DNA of 5,522 nt from RGIG4074 sp964459165 (GTDB lineage Bacteria; Bacillota; Clostridia; Christensenellales; Borkfalkiaceae). The notes beneath the pieces are model-generated. The model searched no databases. It worked only from the letters and a program-made list of their open reading frames with translations, and was not told the origin of the DNA. Of the stretch, positions 1-5,522 are shown piece after piece. The position numbers were made by a program, and so were the translations under genes. The stretch is from NCBI GenBank assembly GCA_964459165.1, contig CAYWKM010000068.1, positions 1 to 5,522 on the forward strand, written 5' to 3'. The first letter of the stretch is position 1. Each line of letters opens with the position of its first letter.

Positions 1-4
1 AAAA

Positions 5-2326
5 TCAATGGGTTATATAAATAAATTCACATACTTTTGCACTATCGTTTTTATCTCCGCTTTCAAATTTTAAGGGAATCACGGTACAATGTTCTCCTAT
101 GGCTATGAGATCTCTCTTATATCTCTTAATCAATCTTTCCGGAATTTCCGTTTTTATTTCATAAACTTCGCCGTCTCCGTTATAATCGAGTATTTTTTCA
201 AAAAGGACCTTGCTTCCGATCTTCGCCTTTATAGATTTTCCGTTATCCGCCTTGCGGAAATAACAAACGAGATAATTCGTTCTTTCAGCCTCCACTTTCA
301 TACGGTAAGTAAAGAAGCCGCCTTCCTTTACATAGCGGTAGGTCCCGTCGGAAGCACAGCCGACCGATTTTCTCTCTTTCATGTTATGCAGGGCGTCGTT
401 TTCGTATTGTCCGTATCCGGGCTGAACGGTATCGATAATTTCCCGCGTTTCTTCAACGTTGGATTCGGGCTCAGACGCATCCTTAAAATACCAGTAAATT
501 CCGTATCTGTTTTGATACTCGGAATAATAGGGAACAAATATATATTTACGATCGCATCCGTTAAGGAAAAAGCTCGTCTTATCTTTCTTTGTGAAATATT
601 TCTCGGGCGAAGCGATCAATTCGGTTTTCGACATATCGACGCACCGAATCGTCTTGCTCGCGAGAATCGCGCGCTTCGGCACGGAAACCTGCACGCCCGT
701 CGTTCCTATATCCATTCTGTCTCGTCCCAATTGTGCGCATAGAACAATCGGTCCGTATTTAAAAGAAAAAACGTTCTCGTTATCCTTTAATCCGTAAGCC
801 TTGATCGAGAAAGGAATCGTCATGCAAATTTCCGACTCGGAGGTGAATACGCCTTTCACAACCGCATAATCGTTTTCTACGGAATAATTAAAAGACTTTT
901 CGTTGAGAGTAATTTTCGGAGAATCCGTCGCCCAGTCGGGAATACGGATTTTTACGGTAAATTCTTTCGGGTTCTCCGTTTCAAAAGACAGCCGCATTTC
1001 GTTGGAAAAAGGAATATCCGTCTCCTGGGTTATAGTAATATTTTTTTCTTTCCAAAATACAGAGGAAGAAATAAAAGCGTTTATGTAGAGGCTTTCGTCG
1101 TCTTTAAAGTAGATGCTGTCGCCGAGTTTCGTAAAATCTTCCATGCCTGTTCCCGTACAGCACCAAAAGGAATCAAAGGGAGAAGAAAAGACTTTGAAAA
1201 ATCCCGTCGCCATAGGTTGGAAATACATCGCCATACCCGATTCCGGATTCTGCGCCGCCAATATGGTATTGAAATAAGTGTTTTCGTAATAATCCGCATA
1301 CTTCTTCTCTTTTGTAATCATAAAAAGAAGTTTTGCTATCATTAACATGTTATAAGCAGCGCATGTTTCACAATTATACTGTGTTCTTTCCCCGTCGAGA
1401 ATATTATCTTTTCCGAAATGTTCCCATTCGCTTACGTCTCCTGTCACATAAGCATGTTTATCTACGACCATATCGAAAAAGGCTTTGACATATTCAAGAT
1501 ATCTTTCATCTCCTACGGTAACGTAACGGTTTAACGCGCCCAAAAATTTGGGAATCGTCGTATTTGAATGAAGGTTATTTAATACATTTTCCTTATTTGA
1601 CAACGCCGTTTCGAATAATTTTTCTTCATCGAAAACGTGAGCGGCGGTAAGATGCTCTTTTTTACCCGTTATTTTGTAGGCGTCGTATAGGCAATCGTTC
1701 ATGCCGCCGTATTCAATGTTTAAAACCGTTTCTCTCGTTTTTTCGTCCCATTGAGAAACTCGTCTGTAAACCCAATCGCATAGTTCCGTAAGCACGGTTT
1801 TCGCCGTAGCGTTCGGGGTAAAATTACATACGGAAACCAATCCTGCGATGATTTTATGCAGCGTGTACCAAGGGACCCACGCTTGCTTTACAATGTTTGT
1901 TTTATTTTTTTCGACGTTATCGAATTGAATCTCGACATTCCTTTTGCTGACGACGGTTGCTCCCCATAAGAATCCTTTTTCGCCTTTGCTGTTTTTCTGG
2001 CATTCGAACAATCCATCGGTGATAACGGAAATTTTTTTTAAAAATTTCTCCTTCCTTTCCTTCGAAGTAAGAGGGTTGGCGTAGCATTGTGCGACAGCCG
2101 TAAGGTAGTGCCCGAGGGAATGCCCTGCAATTAACGAATTTTCCCACCCGTTATATCGGATAAAATGCGTCTTAATGCCCGCGTTTTCATAAAATCCGAC
2201 AAGGAGTCTGTTTTCATCTATGCTTAAAAGGTACTCGGCCTCCTTATTGTAAGCGTTGATTTGATAGCTATCTCTCATTACGATTTCCGTTATGTCGAAT
2301 TTTCTCAAAGCCATAGTATTTACCAT
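5..2326 (-). CDS. GH146-like beta-L-arabinofuranosidase (DUF1680 / GH127-GH146 superfamily)
   Basis: Probable retaining exo-glycosidase that removes beta-L-arabinofuranose from plant cell-wall oligosaccharides. Numbering from the ATG at 2326 (773 aa): the N-terminal part (about 10-410) has the expected (alpha/alpha)6-barrel landmarks GHSLGHYL (68-75), WVPWYTLHK (150-158), GGMND (207-211) and LHSNTTIPK (252-260). The superfamily catalytic and zinc residues are present: E302 in WEHF, E320 and C322 in CETC, and C389-C390 in FWCCTGTG. In the characterised GH127 enzyme HypBA1 these correspond to E322, E338, C340 and the nucleophile/ligand pair C417-C418. Beta-sandwich regions follow, with a C-terminal module from about 635 to the end. 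Length is normal for GH146 and no frameshift is seen. There is no signal peptide, so it is probably cytoplasmic, unlike many exported Bacteroidetes homologues. The reading frame opens at three tandem ATGs (2332, 2329, 2326); the third is chosen because it lies 7 nt from GGAG. The family is secure; the exact substrate is inferred. Confidence 0.9.
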   Translation of the reverse strand: MVNTMALRKFDITEIVMRDSYQINAYNKEAEYLLSIDENRLLVGFYENAGIKTHFIRYNGWENSLIAGHSLGHYLTAVAQCYANPLTSKERKEKFLKKISVITDGLFECQKNSKGEKGFLWGATVVSKRNVEIQFDNVEKNKTNIVKQAWVPWYTLHKIIAGLVSVCNFTPNATAKTVLTELCDWVYRRVSQWDEKTRETVLNIEYGGMNDCLYDAYKITGKKEHLTAAHVFDEEKLFETALSNKENVLNNLHSNTTIPKFLGALNRYVTVGDERYLEYVKAFFDMVVDKHAYVTGDVSEWEHFGKDNILDGERTQYNCETCAAYNMLMIAKLLFMITKEKKYADYYENTYFNTILAAQNPESGMAMYFQPMATGFFKVFSSPFDSFWCCTGTGMEDFTKLGDSIYFKDDESLYINAFISSSVFWKEKNITITQETDIPFSNEMRLSFETENPKEFTVKIRIPDWATDSPKITLNEKSFNYSVENDYAVVKGVFTSESEICMTIPFSIKAYGLKDNENVFSFKYGPIVLCAQLGRDRMDIGTTGVQVSVPKRAILASKTIRCVDMSKTELIASPEKYFTKKDKTSFFLNGCDRKYIFVPYYSEYQNRYGIYWYFKDASEPESNVEETREIIDTVQPGYGQYENDALHNMKERKSVGCASDGTYRYVKEGGFFTYRMKVEAERTNYLVCYFRKADNGKSIKAKIGSKVLFEKILDYNGDGEVYEIKTEIPERLIKRYKRDLIAIGEHCTVIPLKFESGDKNDSAKVCEFIYITH

Positions 2327-2332
2327 CATCAT

Positions 2333-2340
2333 ACTCCTTT
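2333..2340 (-). promoter_or_regulatory. Ribosome binding site of the GH146 gene
   Basis: On the minus strand the sequence reads AAAGGAGT immediately before ATGATGATG. GGAG ends 1, 4 and 7 nt before the first, second and third ATG. Only the third (2326) has standard spacing, and the second (2329) is marginal, so this site decides the start codon. Confidence 0.8.
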
Positions 2341-2356
2341 CGCAATTTTCTTTTTT

Positions 2357-2385
2357 ATTTTAGCACGATGCTTCTTGGAAGTCAA
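2357..2385 (-). promoter_or_regulatory. Sigma-A type promoter of the GH146 gene
   Basis: Read on the minus strand, a -35 box TTGACT (2385-2380) is separated by exactly 17 nt from a -10 box TAAAAT (2362-2357). Each box matches the consensus at five of six positions. Transcription should start near 2350, giving a leader of about 24 nt with the ribosome binding site in it. The leader is too short for a riboswitch, so any regulation should act at the promoter. Confidence 0.75.
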
Positions 2386-2418
2386 TAGAAGATTCAAGCG
2401 TTCTCTCATAAAAACTGG

Positions 2419-2437
2419 TTCCTTTATTCCGAAGGAA
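2419..2437. repeat. Inverted repeat upstream of the GH146 promoter
   Basis: TTCCTT (2419-2424) and AAGGAA (2432-2437) are perfect 6-base complements around a 7-base spacer. The repeat ends 34 bases upstream of the -35 box of the GH146 promoter, a plausible place for an activator or repressor. Arms this short can occur by chance, and no known operator consensus is matched. Confidence 0.35.
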
Positions 2438-2472
2438 GGATCGTATGACCTTTGCGCGTCCCTTTTGTCCGA

Positions 2473-2492
2473 GCGCTTCGGAACAGAAGCGC
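2473..2492. repeat. GC-rich inverted repeat (possible hairpin)
   Basis: GCGCTTC (2473-2479) and GAAGCGC (2486-2492) form a perfect 7-bp stem with a 6-base loop (GGAACA on the plus strand). Neither strand has a T-run directly after the stem, so it does not look like an intrinsic terminator. It may be an operator or RNA structure, or chance. Confidence 0.4.
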
Positions 2493-2698
2493 CTAGCGGG
2501 AAACTCTTTCTTCGGTTCTTATATCACGGGGCAAATACATTCGTTTCTTGTCTTCATCGATAAGATTTTCCTCTGTTCCTTCAGCTGAATCTTCCGACTC
2601 CGATTATTTTTAAAAAACAAAAAAATGAACGACGTCTCCCTCCCGATATTTTTTTCTATAATAATATCAGTATTTAAAACATTATAATGATATAATAT

Positions 2699-2721
2699 AT
2701 AAAAATATAGAATATTTTTAT
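2699..2721. repeat. AT-only perfect inverted repeat in AT-rich island
   Basis: Two perfect 10-base arms, 2699-2708 and 2712-2721, flank a 3-base loop (AGA). The arms contain only A and T, so the hairpin would be weak. The repeat closes an AT-rich island starting near 2645 that also contains the 10-base palindrome CATTATAATG (2680-2689). Function is unknown; it could be bent or easily melted DNA in a regulatory region. Confidence 0.4.
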
Positions 2722-2803
2722 CGAGCAATCCTCGTTCGACGCCCCGTTTCAGAGCCGATCGCAGTTCCGTGCAAAAATTATTTTCCATAAGCGAATTTTT
2801 CCC

Positions 2804-2831
2804 TTGCTTTTTTTATTATTTATGATAAAAT
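2804..2831 (+). promoter_or_regulatory. Candidate promoter for the HNH (and possibly GH31) genes
   Basis: TTGCTT (2804-2809) and TAAAAT (2826-2831) are 16 nt apart in AT-rich DNA. The -10 box is good, while the -35 box matches at only three of six positions. Transcription would begin near 2838 and leave a leader of roughly 160 nt before the HNH start. No better promoter is seen between here and GH31. Confidence 0.45.
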
Positions 2832-2996
2832 AATTATAGCCGCATCGGCAAGAAAGCAAATATCGTTTTGTAGGTCGGAAGCGCAAAAAGTCAGATGTTA
2901 CAGCTTTATTTCGACAGTCCCTTGCGTATGCGTCTGTTCGGAGGATTTGTTTCATCGAGAAAAAGAGGATTATTGGTAAGGATTATCTGTCTTTAT

Positions 2997-3467
2997 ATGA
3001 TGGAAAGAAAATTGTATCGATTAAATTTTGAAATGGTACCGGAGGAATGCTGGTATAAAAATTTAAGAAGCTTTTTATCGCCGAAAGATTGGGATATCGT
3101 CCGCAAAGACGCTTATCGCCGAGCGGAAAGCCGATGTATGATATGCAAAAGAAAGGTATCCCGCTTGGAAGCGCATGAGAAATGGTGTTATGACGAAACG
3201 CGTGCAATACAAAAGCTCGAAGACGTCGTCGCTCTATGCCATGCTTGCCATAGCGTCGTTCATATCAGCCGTACTCAACTGATCGGTCGCGGAGACGAAG
3301 CTATGGAACATTTCATGAAAGTCAATCATTGCAGTCAAAGCGATTATCATACGGCTTTGGCGGAAGCGAATAACGAGTATTTAAAGCGGAACAAAATCGA
3401 AGGCTGGCAGACGGATATTTCATGGCTGAAAGATAAAATTGATTTGAATAAATATTTTTTAGGATAA
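2997..3467 (+). CDS. Stand-alone HNH-endonuclease-like protein
   Basis: Small protein (156 aa from the ATG at 2997) with an HNH / treble-clef zinc-finger core; probable metal-dependent DNA nuclease, target unknown. Visible are a first CxxC (C47, C50), LEAHE with H60, a W-x-Y pair (63, 65), then ALCHACHSVVH with a second CxxC (C81, C84) and His at 85 and 89. The two CxxC pairs would hold a structural zinc. H60 and H85 or H89 are the candidate catalytic/metal His. The usual central Asn, four residues before LC, is Asp (D76). The N-terminal NFEMVPEECW and the stretch after the core (GRGDEAMEHFMKVN) resemble small clostridial and bacillar HNH proteins I recall. The frame is open back to an ATG at 2895, but those 34 residues look unlike the family. 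ATGs at 2997 and 3000 put the conserved part at the N-terminus, although the nearest AAGGA (2978-2982) is 14 nt away, so the start is uncertain. GH31 follows after 69 nt. Confidence 0.75.
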   Translation: MMERKLYRLNFEMVPEECWYKNLRSFLSPKDWDIVRKDAYRRAESRCMICKRKVSRLEAHEKWCYDETRAIQKLEDVVALCHACHSVVHISRTQLIGRGDEAMEHFMKVNHCSQSDYHTALAEANNEYLKRNKIEGWQTDISWLKDKIDLNKYFLG

Positions 3468-3522
3468 AGAAATTTTATTGATTCGATCAGGGAAATATAT
3501 CGGAGCAAAGCGGTATTTGATA

Positions 3523-3530
3523 AGGAAGGA
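3523..3530 (+). promoter_or_regulatory. Ribosome binding site of the GH31 gene
   Basis: AGGAAGGA is followed by six T residues and the ATG at 3537. This strong site at ideal spacing fixes the start of the GH31 gene, although its coding frame is seen only as a frame running off the window. Confidence 0.85.
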
Positions 3531-3536
3531 TTTTTT

Positions 3537-5522
3537 ATGAATTTTGTAAAGGAAGTTGACGGGAAATTATTGTTTAAGAGAAGAAAAGAACTTCTCGAAA
3601 TTTCGGCATATGGAAAGGGACTGAGAATCCGTTCCACGCAAAACGTTAAATTCGGCGAAAAAAACTGGATTTTAACCGAGAAATCGGGCGTCGCCGATAT
3701 TGTCGTCGGAGAAAAGAAAGCGGAAATCCGCAACGGAAAAATAAAAGCCGTCGTCACCGATTTCGGCAAGATTTGTTTTTTTAACGACAAAGGAGAACTG
3801 ATATTAAAGGAATTTTATCGCTCGTGGGATTTCGGTACGGAAAATTTTGAAGACGTCGATCAAATCGTCATGGTGAGAACGCCCGCAAGAAGATATGTTG
3901 CCGTCGGCGGGAATCTTTATCGGACGACCGTCAGCTTTGAGGCGAATAAAGAAGAAAAAATATTCGGTATGGGACAATATCAAAACGCTCTTCTTAATTT
4001 AAAGGGGAGCTCGTTGGAACTTGCTCAAAAAAATACGCAGGCGAGCGTACCGTTTTATATTTCTTCCCTCGGCTACGGATTCATGTGGAATAATCCGTCG
4101 ATCGGGAAAGCCGTCTTTGCCGAAAATATCACCGAATGGACTTCCGAAGGATGCTATCAAGTGGATTATTGGATAACGGCGGAAGATACTCCTGCTGAAA
4201 TCCTATCCGATTATACCGAAATTTCCGGAAGAGTTCCTATGATGCCCGATTATGCTATGGGATTTTGGCAATGTAAGCTCCGCTATCAGACGCAGGAAGA
4301 ATTGCTGAGCGTAGCGAGAGAATATTATAGGAGAAATATTCCCGTCGGCGTCATGGTAGCGGACTTCTTCCATTGGCCTCAGCAAGGCGATTGGCGTTTC
4401 GACGAAAAGTATTGGCCGGACGTAAAAAGCATGACTGCGGAACTTCAAGCGATGAATATGAAGCTTATGGTTTCCGTATGGCCTACGGTTGACAGAAACT
4501 CGCTTCATTATCAGGAAATGTACGAAAACGATTATTTGGTGCGTTGCGATAAAGGAATCGCCGTTACAATGGACTGTTTTGGTTTCGAACAGTTTATAGA
4601 CGTAACCAATCCCGACGCGAGGGAATATCTTTTCGATATCTGTAAAGAAAACTATCTCGATCAAGGAGTGGAACTCTTTTGGCTTGACGAAGCCGAACCG
4701 GAATATACGAATCAAGATTTCGATATTTATCGCTATTACGACGGCCCCGTCGTCGAGTGCGCCAACGAATATCCCATGCAATATTCCAAAGCATATTATG
4801 AGGGTATGCAGAAGATAGGAATAGAAAATCCGATCAATCTCGTCCGCTGCGCATGGCTCGGTTCGCAAAAGTACGGGGCTTTGGTTTGGTCCGGCGACGT
4901 TCCTTCCACCTTTACGCAACTGAAAAATCAATATACGGCAGGGCTAAATATGGGGTTAGCCGGCGTCGCATGGTGGACGGCGGATATCGGCGGCTTTCAC
5001 GGAGGAAATATCCATGATCCCGCCTTTTGGGAGCTACTCTGCCGTTGGTTCGAATTCGGTTGTTTTTTACCCGTTATGCGCCTTCACGGCGATAGAGAGC
5101 CGCACGATAAAAAGCCGTTGGGAACAGTCGGCGGCGGAATGGTCGGAAGCGGCGCCGACAATGAAATCTGGTCTTATTCTCCGGAAGTCGAAAAAATTCT
5201 CACGAAATATATCGACATAAGAAACTTATTAAAACCCTATACGAAACGGACGATGGAAGAAGCCCATTTGTTTGGAAAACCCGTAATCCGAACGCTCTTT
5301 TACGAATTTCCTGACGATAAAGAGTGTTGGGAGGATCACGAAGAGTATTTGTATGGAGCAGATATTCTTGTCGCTCCCGTTTTATATGCGGGAATGCGGG
5401 AACGAAAGGTATATTTGCCCAAAGGCTCCGATTGGGTCTACTCTTCCAACGGGCAAACGCTCAAAGGCGGTACAACCGTAAAAGTAAAAGCGGAAATCGA
5501 TAGAATTCCCGTGTTTTTCAAA
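3537..5522 (+). CDS. GH31 family glycosidase, alpha-xylosidase-like (3' end outside window)
   Basis: Retaining alpha-glycosidase, most likely releasing alpha-linked xylose from imported oligosaccharides. The frame is uninterrupted for 662 codons and leaves the window without a stop. An N-terminal beta-sandwich (about 1-230) precedes the (beta/alpha)8 barrel, which opens at MPDYAMGFWQ (236-245). Landmarks are D276 in ADFFHW, the nucleophile D384 in FWLDEAEPE, the acid/base D454 in WSGD, WWTADIGGF (479-487) and MRLHGD (514-519). The nucleophile-to-acid/base spacing (70) is close to that of YicI (D416 and D482). Beta-domain sequence follows, with GADILVAPVL (607-616) and DRIPVFFK (655-662). The last motif usually lies near the C-terminus, so probably few residues are missing unless another domain follows. 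There is no signal peptide, so the enzyme is probably cytoplasmic. WLDEAEPE differs from the WxDMNEP of alpha-glucosidases and resembles WLDxxEPE forms in some alpha-xylosidases. The family is secure; specificity is inferred. The divergent GH146 gene supports a plant-polysaccharide role. Confidence 0.9.
   Translation, partial: MNFVKEVDGKLLFKRRKELLEISAYGKGLRIRSTQNVKFGEKNWILTEKSGVADIVVGEKKAEIRNGKIKAVVTDFGKICFFNDKGELILKEFYRSWDFGTENFEDVDQIVMVRTPARRYVAVGGNLYRTTVSFEANKEEKIFGMGQYQNALLNLKGSSLELAQKNTQASVPFYISSLGYGFMWNNPSIGKAVFAENITEWTSEGCYQVDYWITAEDTPAEILSDYTEISGRVPMMPDYAMGFWQCKLRYQTQEELLSVAREYYRRNIPVGVMVADFFHWPQQGDWRFDEKYWPDVKSMTAELQAMNMKLMVSVWPTVDRNSLHYQEMYENDYLVRCDKGIAVTMDCFGFEQFIDVTNPDAREYLFDICKENYLDQGVELFWLDEAEPEYTNQDFDIYRYYDGPVVECANEYPMQYSKAYYEGMQKIGIENPINLVRCAWLGSQKYGALVWSGDVPSTFTQLKNQYTAGLNMGLAGVAWWTADIGGFHGGNIHDPAFWELLCRWFEFGCFLPVMRLHGDREPHDKKPLGTVGGGMVGSGADNEIWSYSPEVEKILTKYIDIRNLLKPYTKRTMEEAHLFGKPVIRTLFYEFPDDKECWEDHEEYLYGADILVAPVLYAGMRERKVYLPKGSDWVYSSNGQTLKGGTTVKVKAEIDRIPVFFK

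Larger units (their letters stand above)
2386..2803. other. Intergenic region without a supported gene
   Basis: About 420 bases lie between the GH146 promoter and the candidate promoter of the plus-strand unit. The half nearer GH146 has ordinary base composition and carries two inverted repeats (2419-2437, 2473-2492). A strongly AT-rich island runs from about 2645 to 2723, and then composition returns to normal. Open frames on the minus strand, such as 2788-2519, are short, have low-complexity Phe/Ile/Tyr/Asn-rich stretches across the AT island, and show no family motif that I recognise. No tRNA, IS end or CRISPR repeat is visible. Confidence 0.6.

Noticed and set aside
89..742. 217-codon open frame on the plus strand
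   Set aside because: It is antisense to the GH146 C-terminal half, which has an intact frame and expected family length.
2473..2492. Intrinsic terminator
   Set aside because: The stem is good, but neither strand has the downstream T-tract and no gene ends nearby.
2519..2788. 89-codon minus-strand open frame as a real gene
   Set aside because: There is no usable ribosome binding site at normal spacing, most of it is AT-driven low-complexity sequence, and no family motif is seen; kept only as a possible remnant.
2895..2996. N-terminal extension of the HNH protein starting at 2895
   Set aside because: The 34 extra residues lie before the family-like N-terminus, contain no HNH feature, and the ATG has only a weak GGAAG 13 nt upstream.
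3468..3522. Separate GH31 promoter, HNH terminator or CcpA cre site
   Set aside because: No -35/-10 pair with acceptable spacing and no hairpin with T-run is visible; TTGATTCGATCA is one base short of the cre spacing.
3347..3790. 147-codon open frame on the minus strand
   Set aside because: It overlaps the HNH 3' end and GH31 5' end antisense, crosses the GH31 ribosome binding site, and is Ser/Phe-rich as expected from a complement of coding DNA.
4203..4931. 242-codon open frame on the minus strand
   Set aside because: It lies wholly antisense to the GH31 catalytic barrel, whose motifs are conserved; its own translation has no recognisable motif.

Overview
The window looks like a carbohydrate-utilisation stretch from a Bacillota (probably clostridial) genome. 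The reasons are purine-rich Shine-Dalgarno sites just upstream of the two large genes, a sigma-A type promoter (TTGACT-17-TAAAAT), AT-rich intergenic DNA, and two glycoside hydrolases without any export signal. The assignment to Bacillota is an inference from these features; there is no rRNA or other phylogenetic marker gene here.

Layout: (1) 5-2326, minus strand: a complete glycoside hydrolase of the DUF1680 / GH127-GH146 superfamily, most like GH146 beta-L-arabinofuranosidases, with its own promoter and ribosome binding site. (2) 2333-2996: a roughly 660-base divergent intergenic region holding that promoter, several inverted repeats, a very AT-rich island, a candidate plus-strand promoter, and no gene that I can defend. 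(3) 2997-3467, plus strand: a small stand-alone HNH-nuclease-like protein with two CxxC pairs. (4) 3537-5522, plus strand: a GH31 glycosidase, open at the right edge of the window but probably nearly complete, most like alpha-xylosidases.

Working model: the GH146 and GH31 enzymes both appear cytoplasmic. They would trim imported plant cell-wall oligosaccharides, GH146 removing beta-L-arabinofuranose and GH31 removing alpha-linked xylose (or another alpha-glycosyl unit). Their divergent arrangement suggests a shared catabolic locus. No transporter or regulator gene is in the window, so the substrate and its control are inferred from enzyme family only. The HNH gene lies 69 bases upstream of GH31 on the same strand and has no obvious part in sugar metabolism; it may be an insertion or an unrelated co-transcribed gene. 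I found no RNA gene, CRISPR array or insertion sequence. The most unusual points are the HNH protein's position and its Asp in place of the usual central Asn, the GH31 active-site variant, and the unexplained intergenic structure.
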